A stretch of DNA of 64,000 bases, from contig NZ_MKIR01000012.1 in assembly GCF_001832905.1 (NCBI RefSeq), forward strand, positions 310,001 to 374,000, written 5' to 3'. The translations under genes were made by a program, and so were the position numbers. The notes beneath the pieces were generated by a model. The model had not been told where the DNA came from, made no database searches, and saw only the letters and a list, made by a program, of their open reading frames with translations. The stretch's first letter is position 1. The number at the start of each line of letters is the position of its first letter. The DNA comes from Floricoccus tropicus. GTDB taxonomy: Bacteria > Bacillota > Bacilli > Lactobacillales > Streptococcaceae. This document shows, one piece after another, positions 16,970 through 28,153 of the stretch.

Positions 16970-16993
16970 ATCTTCTAGTTATTACTAGGAGAT
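16970..16993 (+). terminator. Terminator of the TraX-like gene
   Basis: A 9-bp stem ATCTTCTAG / CTAGGAGAT (one G-U) with loop TTATTA, followed by seven T. Confidence 0.85.
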
Positions 16994-17112
16994 TTTTTTG
17001 ATTAGTACTATTAATTTTTTTAAAAAAGAGTCTGACCCAAAAAAGAATTTTACGTAAATTTATAAATGAATTTGAATAGCAATAGCCTAAACTTTGTTGA
17101 AATCCATAAAAA

Positions 17113-17166
17113 AAACACGAATTATATAAGGACATTCAGCAAATGTTTCAAATATAGTTTGTGTTT
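17113..17166. repeat. Imperfect 54-bp inverted repeat, possible bidirectional terminator of prfC
   Basis: AAACAC at 17113-17118 pairs with GTGTTT at 17161-17166 and about 16 of 24 inner positions also match. A-rich sequence precedes it and T-rich follows, so it could end transcription on either strand. About 80 bases to its left (17027-17046) lies GAGTCTGACCCAAAAAAG, a sequence of the sort found at insertion-sequence edges in streptococci, but no transposase is present. Confidence 0.4.
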
Positions 17167-17218
17167 GTTTTTTTGTAAAATTTATTCTGTAAATTATGTA
17201 TATTTCTTATTTAATTTA

Positions 17219-18787
17219 CTACTCAGTTGGTGGTGTTGCACTTAATTCAACATCTGGATATTTATCAGCAAACCATCTTTCAGCAAATTGATTTTCAAAT
17301 AGGAATAAAGGATTATCAAATCTATCACGCGCCAAAATATTTCTACTTGAACTCATTTTTTCATCAAGTTGTTCTGGCTTAATCCAACGAACAGTTTTAT
17401 TACCCATAGGTGTCATATTAACTTCAGCATTATATTCGTTAATCATTCTATGTTGGAATACTTCAAACTGAAGATGCCCAACTGCACCTAGCATATATTC
17501 ATTCGTTTGATAGTTTTTATAAAGTTGGATTGCTCCTTCTTGAACAAGTTGTTCAATACCTTTATGGAAACTCTTTTGCTTCATAACATTTTTCGCAGAT
17601 ACACGCATAAATAATTCAGGTGTAAATGTTGGAAGTGGCTCATATTCAAAATTTTGCTTACCAGTTAATAAAGTATCTCCAACTTGATAAGTACCAGTAT
17701 CATAAACCCCAATAATATCACCAGCTACAGCTGACTCAATATTTTCACGACTCTCTGCCATAAATTGAGTTACATTTGAAAGTTTAACTTTCTTATTAGT
17801 ACGAGCAAGCTTAACATCCATACCACGTTGAAATTCTCCTGATGAGATACGAACAAAAGCTATTCTATCCCTATGAGCAGGATTCATATTAGCTTGAATT
17901 TTAAAGACAAAGCCAGAAAAATCGGGTTCATAGGGCGAAATTTCTTCCCCTTCAGTTGTTTTATGAGCATGTGGAATTGGAGCGTATTCCAGGAATGTAT
18001 CCAAGAAAGTTTGTACCCCAAAGTTTGTAAGGGCTGATCCGAAGAATACCGGAGTAAGTTCCCCAGCAAGTACTTCTTCTTCATCAAAAGGATTACCAGC
18101 TTCTTGTATCAATTCAATATCATCCAAGGCTTGTTGGTAAAAAGGATTTTGTCTTAAATGATTATCTTCTGGTACTTGACCATCTTCATCAAGTTCGATA
18201 AATCTTTCATCTCCTTTAAACATCTCAATACGATGATTATGCATATCATATAGACCTTCAAAAGCTTTACCCATACCGATTGGCCAATTCATAGGAGTTG
18301 ATTGAATACCTAGAGTTTCTTCTAACTCCTCAAGTAGATCAAGTGGCTCACGACCATCACGGTCAAGCTTATTAATAAAGGTAAAGATTGGAATTTCCCT
18401 ATCTTTTACAACCTTAAATAATTTCTTAGTTTGTGCTTCAATACCCTTTGCAGAGTCAATTACCATGACAGCAGCATCTACCGCCATCAATGTACGGTAT
18501 GTATCTTCAGAGAAATCCTCATGTCCTGGCGTATCAAGGATATTAACCTTTTTACCAGCATAATCAAACTGCATTACTGAACTCGTTACAGAGATTCCAC
18601 GTTGCTTTTCAATATCCATCCAGTCAGACTTAGCAAAATTCCCAGTCTTCTTCCCCTTAACAGTACCAGCTTCTCGAATGGCTCCACCAAACATTAAAAG
18701 TTGCTCTGTAATTGTTGTCTTACCAGCATCCGGGTGACTGATGATGGCAAATGTTCGACGCTTGTTTACTTCTTCTTGTAAATTCAT
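17219..18787 (-). CDS. prfC: Peptide chain release factor 3
   Basis: The 522-residue translational GTPase has the P-loop SHPDAGKTT at residues 17-25, [11 protein letters not shown] and NKLD, then domains II and III with [14 protein letters not shown]3 recycles RF1/RF2 from the ribosome after peptide release. It lies 74 bases downstream of murF and is probably the last gene of the pbp2b-recR-ddl-murF run. The start ATG has GGAGA upstream. Confidence 0.97.
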   Translation of the reverse strand: MNLQEEVNKRRTFAIISHPDAGKTTITEQLLMFGGAIREAGTVKGKKTGNFAKSDWMDIEKQRGISVTSSVMQFDYAGKKVNILDTPGHEDFSEDTYRTLMAVDAAVMVIDSAKGIEAQTKKLFKVVKDREIPIFTFINKLDRDGREPLDLLEELEETLGIQSTPMNWPIGMGKAFEGLYDMHNHRIEMFKGDERFIELDEDGQVPEDNHLRQNPFYQQALDDIELIQEAGNPFDEEEVLAGELTPVFFGSALTNFGVQTFLDTFLEYAPIPHAHKTTEGEEISPYEPDFSGFVFKIQANMNPAHRDRIAFVRISSGEFQRGMDVKLARTNKKVKLSNVTQFMAESRENIESAVAGDIIGVYDTGTYQVGDTLLTGKQNFEYEPLPTFTPELFMRVSAKNVMKQKSFHKGIEQLVQEGAIQLYKNYQTNEYMLGAVGHLQFEVFQHRMINEYNAEVNMTPMGNKTVRWIKPEQLDEKMSSSRNILARDRFDNPLFLFENQFAERWFADKYPDVELSATPPTE

Positions 18788-18861
18788 TATTAATTATCTC
18801 CGTTGTTATATTAGTTCATTGCAATAACAGCGTATTCTACATGTCTCTTCCTCTTTTTTTA

Positions 18862-20220
18862 TCAAAGTAGCTTTTCCACTACCTTGCTCAAGTTCATACT
18901 ATTGCTACCTTTAAGTAGAATCTGATCATTAGCTTTAAGATCATTAGATACATCATTGATTAACTCATCAAGCTCATCAACTTCATCATCTTTCCTATAA
19001 AACTTCAAATGTCCTTTAGGAAAAATATCTTTTGCATACTCAACTAAAGCTTCCATCTCCTGTCCATAAAGGTATAATCTGTCAATTTTATCAGGATCAA
19101 TAGCAGTAATCATTTGTTCATGATATTTAGATGATTCTTCACCTAACTCTTTCATATCAGCAAGAACAACTGCCTTTGCTCCATCAGTATTTTCAGGTAT
19201 AGCTTGGAATGTTTCAAGTATCAATCTCATGGCAGTGGGATTTGCATTATAAACATCTGATAGGATATCTGCACCATTAGAGGCTACTAACCATTCCGTA
19301 CGGTTCTTAGTTAATTGAATATTTTCTAAGCCTGATCTAATATCATGTTCTTTTACACCTAACACTTTACCAACATAAGCCGCAAGCATAGCATTAGTTG
19401 CATTAAATTTCCCTGGTAATGGAACAATAAGTTTAGTATCTAAGAAATTAACTTCAAATTCTAAATAATCCTTATGTTCAACTAAATTATCAATATAAAT
19501 ATCTTCATTAGGACCAAAACGTACTACCTCTTGGTCATTAGGTAAAAATTTATTAATTATCTTGTCAGCTGGTGCTACCAAAATACCTTGGTGCATTCCA
19601 TCAGCAATCTGCATTTTCCCTTGGGCAATTTTTTCACGACTACCGAAAAATTCGATATGGCTCTCACCAATTAAAGTAATGACCGCAATCTTTGGTTTTG
19701 CAATATCACTTAGTAAATGAATATCTCCCATGTGATCCTGTCCCATTTCAAGAACAAGTTTTTCAGTGTCATCTGGCATATGCAAAATAGTATAAGGCAA
19801 ACCAATTTCATTATTGTAATTACCTTGAGTTTTATATGTCTTATACGTTGTAGATAAAACTGAGTCAATCATATCTTTGGTAGTTGTCTTACCATTTGAG
19901 CCCGTTACTGCCACTACCTCAACTTGAGTTTTTTCAATATAAAAAGCTGCAAGTTTTTGAAAGGCTGCAAGGCAATCCTCTACCAAGATATAAGGATGAT
20001 TTTCAATTTCAACTTCTGATAGAGTGACTACTGCACCATTTTCAAAAGCAGTCTCGATAAAATCATGTCCATCACGTTCCCCTTTTAAAGGTAAGAAGAT
20101 ATCACCTACCTTTATTTTTCTACTATCAAACTCAATGCCACTTAATTCAATATTAGGAAACTTTTCAAAATTATTCTGAGCATCAACTGCATCAGCAAGC
20201 TCATAAAATTTCAATCTCAT
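18862..20220 (-). CDS. murF: UDP-N-acetylmuramoyl-tripeptide-D-alanyl-D-alanine ligase
   Basis: The 452-residue Mur ligase has the ATP loop TGSNGKTT at residues 106-113, [19 protein letters not shown] and DVYNANP in the substrate and C-terminal domains. It adds the D-Ala-D-Ala made by Ddl to the UDP-MurNAc-tripeptide. Its start overlaps the ddl stop by four bases, fitting consecutive steps of the same pathway. Confidence 0.97.
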   Translation of the reverse strand: MRLKFYELADAVDAQNNFEKFPNIELSGIEFDSRKIKVGDIFLPLKGERDGHDFIETAFENGAVVTLSEVEIENHPYILVEDCLAAFQKLAAFYIEKTQVEVVAVTGSNGKTTTKDMIDSVLSTTYKTYKTQGNYNNEIGLPYTILHMPDDTEKLVLEMGQDHMGDIHLLSDIAKPKIAVITLIGESHIEFFGSREKIAQGKMQIADGMHQGILVAPADKIINKFLPNDQEVVRFGPNEDIYIDNLVEHKDYLEFEVNFLDTKLIVPLPGKFNATNAMLAAYVGKVLGVKEHDIRSGLENIQLTKNRTEWLVASNGADILSDVYNANPTAMRLILETFQAIPENTDGAKAVVLADMKELGEESSKYHEQMITAIDPDKIDRLYLYGQEMEALVEYAKDIFPKGHLKFYRKDDEVDELDELINDVSNDLKANDQILLKGSNSMNLSKVVEKLL

Positions 20221-21260
20221 TTCAAATGTCCTTCACGAACTTCAAATGCTTCTTTAGCAAGAATAATCAATTGTTCAATTAAATCAGCATATGGAAGTCC
20301 CATATTTTCCCATAAAAGTGGATACATTGAATATTGTGTAAATCCTGGAATTGCATTAATCTCATTAAGATAATATTTTCCATCTTTTGTTAAAAAGAAA
20401 TCACATCTACTCAATCCACTTCCATTCACTGTACGATAAGCGAGCTCAGCATAAAAACGGAGTTCTTCCATAATTTTCTCATCAACATGAGCAGGAATAT
20501 CCATTGTAATCTTATTATTGATGTATTTTGAATTGTAGTCATAAAAGGCTACATCTTTAACAACTTCTCCTGCAAGAGTTGATTTAACATTCAAATTGCC
20601 AAGTACCGCAACTTCAATTTCTCGGGCATCAACACCTTGTTCAACTGCAATACGATTATCAAATTTAAAGGCTTCTCGGAGTCCTTCCTCAAGTTTATCG
20701 GCAGAATCAATTTTAGATACTCCAACACTAGACCCCATATTCGCTGGCTTAACAAAAACAGGATATGTTAATTTTTCATTAACTTCAACCATCTTTTCAT
20801 TAATTGACTCTGAACCTACAACTGCAACATAAGGAACTTGTGGAACTCCAACAGCATCAAGTACATGCTTAGTCATAATCTTATCCATAGTAACACTAGC
20901 CGCAGTAATATTTGGTCCAATATAAGGCATTTTTAATATTTCTAAAAACCCTTGTATTGACCCATCTTCACCCATAGGCCCATGAAGTACAGGGAAAACT
21001 ACAGCACCTTCTTCATAAATATCACTTGGCTTAATTTTTGCAGATAAGTCAATTGAAATGTTAGTCATTAATTTTTCATCATCCGCAGGTTTTTCATCAA
21101 ATTCTTGTGTTTTAATAAAATCACCATTGTGACTAATAAAAAATGTCTTCACAGTGTGTTTTGAATAATCAACAGCCCTCATTACGCTTTCAGCTGATAG
21201 CACTGAAACATCGCGTTCTGCACTACGTCCACCATACAATAAAATCAAAACTTCCTTCAT
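20217..21260 (-). CDS. ddl: D-alanine-D-alanine ligase
   Basis: The 347-residue ATP-grasp enzyme starts with [20 protein letters not shown] and carries [30 protein letters not shown] and [12 protein letters not shown]. It makes the dipeptide used by MurF. It lies 29 bases after recR and overlaps murF. The ribosome-binding site is GGGAGG. Confidence 0.97.
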   Translation of the reverse strand: MKEVLILLYGGRSAERDVSVLSAESVMRAVDYSKHTVKTFFISHNGDFIKTQEFDEKPADDEKLMTNISIDLSAKIKPSDIYEEGAVVFPVLHGPMGEDGSIQGFLEILKMPYIGPNITAASVTMDKIMTKHVLDAVGVPQVPYVAVVGSESINEKMVEVNEKLTYPVFVKPANMGSSVGVSKIDSADKLEEGLREAFKFDNRIAVEQGVDAREIEVAVLGNLNVKSTLAGEVVKDVAFYDYNSKYINNKITMDIPAHVDEKIMEELRFYAELAYRTVNGSGLSRCDFFLTKDGKYYLNEINAIPGFTQYSMYPLLWENMGLPYADLIEQLIILAKEAFEVREGHLK

Positions 21261-21289
21261 ATCATACCTCCCATTTACAAATAGTAAAC

Positions 21290-21886
21290 TTAAATTTCCT
21301 TTCTATTTTCAACAGCCTTTAATAATGTTACTTCATCCGCATATTCAATATCACTACCTACTGCAAGACCACGAGCCAAACGAGTTACTTTAATACCAGA
21401 TGGTTTAATTAGGCGCGATAAATATATTGCTGTAGCTTCCCCTTCACTTGTTGCATTAGTAGCTATTATGACTTCCTCAACCTGACTATCAATCAGCCTA
21501 GTTATCAAGCTCTTAACATTGATATCATCTGGAGATATCCCATTCATAGGAGAAATAGTACCTTGCAATACATGATATAACCCGTTGTACTCTCTTATTT
21601 TTTCAATTGCTAAGACATCCTTACTATCTTCAACAACGAAAATTGTACTTCTATCGCGATTCTCATCTGTACAGATACTGCAAGGATCTTGATCAGTCAA
21701 GTTCCCACAAACACTACAAAATTTCAAATCACGTTTTGCAGATAAAAGATTCTTAGCAAATAAATTTACATCTTCGTCATCCATTCCAATTGTATAGAAA
21801 GCTAAGCGAATTGCAGTTTTTTGACCAATTCCTGGAAGCTTACTATATGATTCAATTAGTTTAGCAATTGGTTCAGGATAGTACAT
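21290..21886 (-). CDS. recR: Recombination mediator RecR
   Basis: The 198-residue protein has the helix-hairpin-helix [15 protein letters not shown], the four-cysteine zinc site [16 protein letters not shown], and the Toprim domain with VVEDSKD and [15 protein letters not shown]. It works with RecF and RecO to load RecA at gaps. It sits between pbp2b and ddl, the usual streptococcal arrangement. A strong ribosome-binding site AGGAGGTGAG precedes the ATG. Confidence 0.97.
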   Translation of the reverse strand: MYYPEPIAKLIESYSKLPGIGQKTAIRLAFYTIGMDDEDVNLFAKNLLSAKRDLKFCSVCGNLTDQDPCSICTDENRDRSTIFVVEDSKDVLAIEKIREYNGLYHVLQGTISPMNGISPDDINVKSLITRLIDSQVEEVIIATNATSEGEATAIYLSRLIKPSGIKVTRLARGLAVGSDIEYADEVTLLKAVENRKEI

Positions 21887-21915
21887 AGACTATCTCACCT
21901 CCTTTCCCTTTCCAT

Positions 21916-24018
21916 TTATTTAAATCCATACATGCTATTGTAAAGATTAACAATATCACGTGCGATATAGTGATTAACGTGAGTATATGCATCAGTTAAA
22001 TCCGGTACCATTGCCCCTATTGCAATTTGGGGATTATCTGTTGGAGCATACGCCACAATATTATTTGCAGTAGTTGCAATAGTATTACCATTTAAATCAG
22101 TTGTAAAAGTTTCAGCAGTACCAGTCTTAGCACTTATGGGAACACTTTCTCCTTGACCGACTTCAAGACCTGTAGCTAATGCACCACCATGTACTACCCT
22201 ATAAAAACCTTCTTTAATTAGTGCCATGTTATCTTTTGAAATATTAACCTTGTTTAATTCTTTAGCATCAATGGCTTTAACTTCTTTCCCGAATTTATTT
22301 CCATCTGAACCATCATATATCCCTGATACAATATGTGGTGCATAACGTGTGCCACCATTTGCAACAGTCGCCGCATACTGAGCAAGTTGAAGAGTAGTAT
22401 AAGTATCATACTGACCAAAACTGAGGTCTAGAAGCGAACCAGCACTTGATTTTTCAGCAGAAGGTACCAGTCCTCTTGTCTCACCTGGTATATCAAATCC
22501 AGTTAAAACACCCATTCCATATTCTCCGAAGCCTTCTCTCAACTCTTTGAAAACTTTATCTTTATTAGTAGGGTCTAGATTCATATTATAGTAATACGGC
22601 TGCCCCATCATTCTTAATGTAAGTTGAAGCATGTAAGTATTAGATGAATATTCCAATGCTTGGACCGCATTAATAGGTAAACTACCTCCATTGGTAAACC
22701 ATGATTGCTTAACTGGACTTCCAGCAATTTGAATTGGTTGATCTACAAGTATCTCATTTCCAGTTATTGCACCAGCATTCCATCCACTTGTTAGAGTTGC
22801 ACCTTTTACAACTGAACCAGGTACAAAAGCTCCTGTAAATGTTTGAAGTGAATCCTTAGTCAACTCTCCGGTCTCTTTATTTTGAGAAAGACCAGCCATA
22901 GCAAGTACAGAGCCATCATTTGGATTCAATACCACCGCATAAGCTCCTTCAGAAACATTTGCATGTCCTTGTGATTTAGCTTGTTGAAAATATTTTTGTA
23001 AAATATTTTCAACACCTTCTTGGAATTTTAAATCTATAGTTAATTTTAAATTTTTCCCTGGCTGTCCTTCAGATATAACTTTATTATCACTAATATTCCC
23101 ATTTTTATCTAAGTATACTTCACTGATTTTTCTTGAACCTTGTAAATATTCTTCGTACCCTTTCTCAACATAACTTGTACCTACTCTATCATTTCTTGAA
23201 TAGCCTTTGCTTAAATATGTATCAAGTTCTTCCGCTGGAATTCCAGCTCTCTCAGAGGAGATAGTTCCCAAAAGAGAACGAAGAGCCGTATTTGCATACT
23301 CACGTTCCCAATCGGTACCAATGCTTATACCTGAAAGGTTACTCTCATTTTCAGCAATTGTTGCAATTTGAACGTCTGTCAAGTCATCTGAAATAATTAC
23401 AGTAGTATTAAAATTAGAAGTAGCATTCATTCTTTTAAAGATTTTAGCAGCTTCTTCTAGTTCAGGAGAAAAAATTATCTGATTATCAGTAACCTTAGAT
23501 ATATAAAGTGCATAGAGACTTCCTTCAGAAAGTTTATCACCAGTTTTCTTGTCATATTTTTCATCAGTAGTAGTAGCTTCTTGTATTTTTCTTAAATTAT
23601 CAGCGTTTGCTAGATAGAAATCTTTTTTATCTCTTTCTGTTAAAGGTTCATTTTCCAAAGCACCTGGAATTATAGTTACTAACTTTTCAGCTACTTTTCT
23701 CATTTGATCTGCACTTATCTTATTAGATCTAGTAAACTTTATAGCTGTTTTTTCTTTATTACTAACTAGTACAGTACCACTTGCATCATATATTTGACCA
23801 CGAGGTGTAGCTTCAACAACCTTTGTTACTGATCCTGCCTCTTCTAATTTTTTCAAATAAAAGTCATGATGAACAATTTGCATATTATAAAGCCTTGCTA
23901 TTAGTATAATAAACAAGGTAAAAATAAGGAAAAACAGCAAATTTATTCTCATCGGAATTGCTTTTATCGAATTTCCGACAGACTTATTTTCTTTTTTATT
24001 TTTATCATTTTTAGACAT
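21916..24018 (-). CDS. pbp2b: Class B penicillin-binding protein 2b
   Basis: The 700-residue protein has a cytoplasmic start, a membrane anchor at about residues 26-43, a PBP dimerisation domain and a transpeptidase domain with the three active-site motifs SVVK (402-405), SSN (458-460) and KTGTA (631-635). It is close to the length of pneumococcal PBP2b. Family knowledge: it cross-links peptidoglycan during side-wall growth together with the elongasome. It heads the run that continues with recR, ddl and murF. Confidence 0.95.
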   Translation of the reverse strand: MSKNDKNKKENKSVGNSIKAIPMRINLLFFLIFTLFIILIARLYNMQIVHHDFYLKKLEEAGSVTKVVEATPRGQIYDASGTVLVSNKEKTAIKFTRSNKISADQMRKVAEKLVTIIPGALENEPLTERDKKDFYLANADNLRKIQEATTTDEKYDKKTGDKLSEGSLYALYISKVTDNQIIFSPELEEAAKIFKRMNATSNFNTTVIISDDLTDVQIATIAENESNLSGISIGTDWEREYANTALRSLLGTISSERAGIPAEELDTYLSKGYSRNDRVGTSYVEKGYEEYLQGSRKISEVYLDKNGNISDNKVISEGQPGKNLKLTIDLKFQEGVENILQKYFQQAKSQGHANVSEGAYAVVLNPNDGSVLAMAGLSQNKETGELTKDSLQTFTGAFVPGSVVKGATLTSGWNAGAITGNEILVDQPIQIAGSPVKQSWFTNGGSLPINAVQALEYSSNTYMLQLTLRMMGQPYYYNMNLDPTNKDKVFKELREGFGEYGMGVLTGFDIPGETRGLVPSAEKSSAGSLLDLSFGQYDTYTTLQLAQYAATVANGGTRYAPHIVSGIYDGSDGNKFGKEVKAIDAKELNKVNISKDNMALIKEGFYRVVHGGALATGLEVGQGESVPISAKTGTAETFTTDLNGNTIATTANNIVAYAPTDNPQIAIGAMVPDLTDAYTHVNHYIARDIVNLYNSMYGFK

Positions 24019-24119
24019 ATATACCCACCTTAAATACTGTTTAATTTTACACTATTTTTAGTAATTATTAAAGTTTTAAATGGGGTCTAAATGTAAGTAA
24101 GCATGCAGTATAGATTAAT

Positions 24120-24377
24120 TTATAGATCCTTATACCACTCGGTAACTTCATTATTAATTAAAAGTTCAAGACCTGTTGCATCATCACTTGAAATAATTTT
24201 CCCTTCAAAAGAACAATAAAGGCTTTTAGCACATAAACTACACTGACTTAAACAATCACTAACCAAAATATCAATATCGCTTCTTTCTTCTAAATGTTCT
24301 AAAACTATTTGACTTCCTTTGAGTAAATTAAATTGACAGAACTCCACTAGTGGTAACATCACATATTTCCTTTTCAT
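24120..24377 (-). CDS. DUF1450-family protein (YuzB-like)
   Basis: The 85-residue protein begins with VEFCQFNLLKGSQIVLEHLE and has the cysteine cluster CLSQCSLC near residues 42-49, matching DUF1450 proteins such as B. subtilis YuzB. The arrangement suggests a thioredoxin-like fold with a metal or redox site. No function is established. It stands alone between pbp2b and gpmA. Confidence 0.8.
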   Translation of the reverse strand: MKRKYVMLPLVEFCQFNLLKGSQIVLEHLEERSDIDILVSDCLSQCSLCAKSLYCSFEGKIISSDDATGLELLINNEVTEWYKDL

Positions 24378-24442
24378 TCTTAATATATCTATCTTACTTT
24401 ATAACTTAATCTTTGACAATGGACGCGACTTATTTAACAAAA

Positions 24443-24470
24443 AAATCATAAGACAAAAGTCCTATGATTT
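24443..24470 (-). terminator. Terminator of gpmA
   Basis: A 12-bp stem AAATCATAGGAC / GTCTTATGATTT on the minus strand with loop TTTT, followed by a T-run, lies 19 bases after the gpmA stop. Confidence 0.85.
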
Positions 24471-24488
24471 AATTTAAATAATTAAATA

Positions 24489-25184
24489 TTATTTAGCTTC
24501 CAAATAGTATTCATCAACGATGTTTAAGTTTTCATCTAATTCAAATACTAGTGGTGGGAAGTTTGGAATTTCAACATCCATAATTTCATCATCTGATAGA
24601 TGTTTGATATGTTTAACAAGAGCACGGATTGAGTTACCATGAGCTCCAACTAAAACGTTTTTACCATCTTTAAGAGCAGGTGCAATTTCATCTTCCCAGA
24701 ATGGAAGAGCACGTTCAAGAGTAACTTTTAAGTTTTCAGCATCTGGTACAACTGAGTCATCAAGTTTTGCATAACGACGGTCAGAATGTGCAGAGTATTC
24801 GCTATCACGTGGCATATCTGGTGGTAGTGTATCATATGAACGACGCCAGATGTGTACTTGTTCGTCACCGTATTCAGCAGCAGCGTCAGCTTTGTTAAGA
24901 CCAGTAAGTCCACCATAGTGACGTTCATTTAAGCGCCAAGATTTAAGAGTTGGTACCCAAAGTTGATCAGAATACTCAAGAATATAGTTTGTAGTCTTGA
25001 TAGCGCGTTTAAGAACTGAAGTGAAAGCAACATCGAATTCGATTCCTGCTTCCTTAACAAGTTTACCAGCAGCGATTGCTTCTTGAGTTCCTTGTTCAGC
25101 TAAGTCTACATCTGCCCAACCAGTGAAAAGATTCTTTTCATTCCACTCAGACAAGCCATGACGTGCAAAAACTAATTTTACCAT
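24489..25184 (-). CDS. gpmA: 2,3-bisphosphoglycerate-dependent phosphoglycerate mutase
   Basis: The 231-residue enzyme has the phosphohistidine motif [16 protein letters not shown] at its start, RRSYDTLPP, and the second histidine region [14 protein letters not shown]. It interconverts 3- and 2-phosphoglycerate in glycolysis. AAAAGGAGA lies upstream of the ATG. It is a single-gene unit. Confidence 0.97.
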   Translation of the reverse strand: MVKLVFARHGLSEWNEKNLFTGWADVDLAEQGTQEAIAAGKLVKEAGIEFDVAFTSVLKRAIKTTNYILEYSDQLWVPTLKSWRLNERHYGGLTGLNKADAAAEYGDEQVHIWRRSYDTLPPDMPRDSEYSAHSDRRYAKLDDSVVPDAENLKVTLERALPFWEDEIAPALKDGKNVLVGAHGNSIRALVKHIKHLSDDEIMDVEIPNFPPLVFELDENLNIVDEYYLEAK

Positions 25185-25259
25185 TTGTTAGTGTCTCCTT
25201 TTAGTGATTTATTTGACAAGTCCATTTTACAGTATTTTTCAGAAAAAATCTAGAAACTC

Positions 25260-26165
25260 TTAAAATTTATTCTTTTCAAAATAGTCTTCTAAACTTGCTC
25301 TATATGACTGAGCAAATTTACTCAAATCATGACTTTTTTTCTTAAACAGAATCAAGGCATTTTCATTCCCATCTTCAATCGATAAGACAGCAATGTTATG
25401 AACACTTTTACCATCAATAAATCCACTACCCGTTGCATAGCTATCAGTTCGCTCCAAGATACCATTCAAGGTGGCACGGTCGGTTACATTATAGATTAGA
25501 GTATCCTCAAAAGTTTCAACAAGGTCTTCTGAGTAATACAAATATTGATCACTTTCTTGTGTAAAACGTGCACGACTTAGGCTTTTTAAATCTTCAGTAT
25601 AAATCTTATCCTTTTTCGTAAGTGGATGATCATTTCTCACATAAATATGTGTTTTAAAGTTCATTAACTCGATCTCTTCAAGTTCTAACTTATCAAGCAT
25701 TCTCATAATACCTGCTCGATTATATTTATTTAGATAGGCTATTCCAACTTCACTATGTCCATCAGCCACTTCTTGTAAAATGTTAAACGTTGTACTCTCA
25801 AAGACACGGAAATTCTTCACTTCAGGATTTTTATTAGTGAAATCAACTCCCACAGGAGCAAGAAAATCATAATGCTGGCTTGCAACTGAAAATGTTTTTG
25901 CTACCTCATCGTTTTTTGTATATCGTGATTCAAAAGATTCAAAATTTCTTAAAATTGTTTGAGCTTGTTCATAGAAGCGCTCCCCTTGTGGTGTTAATAC
26001 TGCTCCACTATTTGTACGTTCAAAAACTAAAAATCCAAGTTCTTGTTCTAAGTCTTTAATTGAAATTGATAAATTTGGCTGGCTTACAAATAATTGCTCG
26101 CTAGCTTCCCTAAATGTTCCTGTATTGGCTATTGCAACCACATATCTAAGATGTTTTATATCCAT
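25260..26165 (-). CDS. LysR-family regulator, FhuR/CmbR-like
   Basis: The true start is probably the ATG at 26163-26165 (MDIKHLRYVVAIANTG), because TAGGAA lies just upstream and LysR proteins begin here; an in-frame ATG 63 bases earlier adds an unlikely tail. The 301-residue product has an N-terminal winged helix with TFREASEQLFVSQPNLSISI and a periplasmic-binding-like effector domain. In Lactococcus lactis the gene at this place, last in the fhu operon, encodes FhuR (CmbR), which controls sulfur amino-acid genes with O-acetylserine as co-inducer. Calling this the orthologue rests on position and general similarity. The gap to the binding-protein gene, 81 bases, still allows co-transcription. 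Confidence 0.82.
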   Translation of the reverse strand: MDIKHLRYVVAIANTGTFREASEQLFVSQPNLSISIKDLEQELGFLVFERTNSGAVLTPQGERFYEQAQTILRNFESFESRYTKNDEVAKTFSVASQHYDFLAPVGVDFTNKNPEVKNFRVFESTTFNILQEVADGHSEVGIAYLNKYNRAGIMRMLDKLELEEIELMNFKTHIYVRNDHPLTKKDKIYTEDLKSLSRARFTQESDQYLYYSEDLVETFEDTLIYNVTDRATLNGILERTDSYATGSGFIDGKSVHNIAVLSIEDGNENALILFKKKSHDLSKFAQSYRASLEDYFEKNKF

Positions 26166-26246
26166 TTTATTCCTACATTTCCATATTTTGCCACAAAAAA
26201 ATGACGTATCAACTATAGTATACATCATTATTTTTATTTTTCTAGA

Positions 26247-27197
26247 TTATTTATTTGTTTGATCTAAAATCGCATCAACATAAACTGGTAGTAATTTTTC
26301 AGTAGCAGTTGGTCCTGCAAAGTAATAAACTTGATCAAAGTCCATTTGAACTACTTTTTTATCTTGAACAGCTTTTATTTTTTGCCAAACTGGATTTTTT
26401 GTTAAAGCTTCATATTGAGACTTATCAGTATTTTTAAAGTCAATAAATATATAATCTGCGCTTAGATTAGCTAGGCTTTCAACATTAACCTCTTTAAAGC
26501 CACCTGCATCAGTAATTTCTTGCATTTCTTTTGATTGTTTGAATCCCAATCCACGTGTAAGCACTTGACCACCACGTCCAAAGTTACTACCATAACTATA
26601 AATTTTATTACCCGATAGTTCAATAATAGCAACTGTTGATTTAGAAGGATCAATTCCTTTATCAGTTAAACGGGCAGTTTCCTTTTTAGCCGTAGCATCG
26701 AATTCTTTCAAAAACTCATCTTTTTTATCTTCAGCATTAAATAATTTTGAAAAATATTCAAGTCGACTATCAATGTCTTTAAAGGCTTTGTCATTATAGT
26801 CTAAAAGAATTGTCGGAGCAATCTTTTTGTAATTATCAACCTGATCTTCATCCATCGTGATAATTAAATCTGGTTTATCCTCAGCAATTTTTTCAGCGTT
26901 CATTGGAGCACCTAGATCTTTAATTTTTTCGGTTGCTTCTTTTGGTAGATGAGGGTTAGCATATGCATAAGTATCAGTTCCAATAACATTTTGTCCAAGT
27001 GTTACTGCCTCATCTGAATAGTTTTGAACTACGATTTTATTTAATTTATTTGGTATTTCAATTGTTCCATTTTTTGCCTCAACCTTATGAGTTCCAGTAT
27101 CTTTCTCCTCCTCTTTAGAAGACGAAGAATTATTTGAACATGCTGCTAAACCAAGGATAACAACTCCTGCTAATAATAAGCTAGTAAATTTTTTCAA
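26247..27197 (-). CDS. fhuD: Siderophore/iron ABC transporter substrate-binding lipoprotein
   Basis: The 316-residue protein has a lipoprotein signal peptide with lipobox LAAC and Cys20, a serine- and glutamate-rich linker, then the two-lobe helical-backbone fold of FecB/FhuD proteins with IGTDTYAYANP, PDLIITMDE and PVWQKIKAVQDKKVV. It should catch ferric siderophore outside the membrane. The start codon is TTG, preceded by AAAGG. It follows the permease genes by 2 bases. The exact siderophore cannot be read, so the symbol is tentative. Confidence 0.9.
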   Translation of the reverse strand: MKKFTSLLLAGVVILGLAACSNNSSSSKEEEKDTGTHKVEAKNGTIEIPNKLNKIVVQNYSDEAVTLGQNVIGTDTYAYANPHLPKEATEKIKDLGAPMNAEKIAEDKPDLIITMDEDQVDNYKKIAPTILLDYNDKAFKDIDSRLEYFSKLFNAEDKKDEFLKEFDATAKKETARLTDKGIDPSKSTVAIIELSGNKIYSYGSNFGRGGQVLTRGLGFKQSKEMQEITDAGGFKEVNVESLANLSADYIFIDFKNTDKSQYEALTKNPVWQKIKAVQDKKVVQMDFDQVYYFAGPTATEKLLPVYVDAILDQTNK

Positions 27198-27199
27198 GA

Positions 27200-28153
27200 T
27201 TAAACCTTTCTGTTTATAAGGAACACAAAGTACGGAGCTCCTATTAAAGCTACTACAAATCCTAAAGGAAGTGTACTCGGTGATATGATATTTTTTGCAA
27301 TAATGTCAGCAAGTAGCATTATAATTACGCCAACAAGCCCCGTGTAAAACAAACGATTTCTTGCTTTAAAGCTAGTTAAGCTCCTAGCAATGTGTGGTGA
27401 TATTAATCCAACAAAAGATACTGCCCCAACTGCTGCTACACCGATTGATGTGAAAACAAGCGTTAAGAAAAATAACTGTTTAATGGTTTTTTCAACATCA
27501 ATTCCTAAAGATGTCGCAAGCTCTTGGCCCAGAGCAAGACCATCAAGTCGATTAAAGAAAAACGGAAGAACTAAAAGTCCTAAAAATAAGCAAATCGTTA
27601 AAAAGAAAATGTATTTATAATCAGTCATCCATACATCACCTGTTAACCAGATTGCTAACTTTTGAAAATCAAATGAATTTAAAGTCAATTGTAAAATTGT
27701 AATAAGTGATTGGAAGATAGCGGTAATCGCTAAACCACTTAATATTAATCTTAATTGAGAAAAATTTTTTCCCATTGTCAGACCTCTTAATAAAAGGTAA
27801 GCAATACATGCACCAATTACAGCAAAAGCTGGATAAAGGAATGTTGTCCATGCTGGCATTGTTACTTTCTCTGATATAAAAATCAGGAGAACAATAGCAA
27901 AACTTGCTCCACTAGTAAAACCAAGCATGCCACTATCAGCAAGTGGATTTAACGATATATTCTGAACAAGAGCACCGCTAATTGAAATAGCAACTCCTGC
28001 AATCAAAACTATCAATAATCTTGGTAATCTAAAATTGAGAATTATAAAGCTCAAACCTGACAAGTCACCACTTAGTATTTTATCCCCGAAAAGATCTAAA
28101 ACAATTAAGAAGATTATTGTGAGAATTAGCAAAAGAGTTCGTGATTTTTTCAT
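27200..28153 (-). CDS. fhuG: FecCD-family iron-siderophore permease
   Basis: The 317-residue protein has about nine membrane segments and the family's coupling-loop motif GAVSFVGLISPHIARSL, plus LNPLADSGMLGFTSGA near residue 70. It forms a heterodimer with the preceding permease. It overlaps that gene by 4 bases. The symbol follows the L. lactis operon order and is tentative. Confidence 0.92.
   Translation of the reverse strand: MKKSRTLLLILTIIFLIVLDLFGDKILSGDLSGLSFIILNFRLPRLLIVLIAGVAISISGALVQNISLNPLADSGMLGFTSGASFAIVLLIFISEKVTMPAWTTFLYPAFAVIGACIAYLLLRGLTMGKNFSQLRLILSGLAITAIFQSLITILQLTLNSFDFQKLAIWLTGDVWMTDYKYIFFLTICLFLGLLVLPFFFNRLDGLALGQELATSLGIDVEKTIKQLFFLTLVFTSIGVAAVGAVSFVGLISPHIARSLTSFKARNRLFYTGLVGVIIMLLADIIAKNIISPSTLPLGFVVALIGAPYFVFLINRKV

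Noticed and set aside
25234-25248. CodY box between gpmA and the LysR gene
   Set aside because: ATTTTTCAGAAAAAA matches only 12 of 15 positions in an A/T-rich run and has no promoter in the right place.
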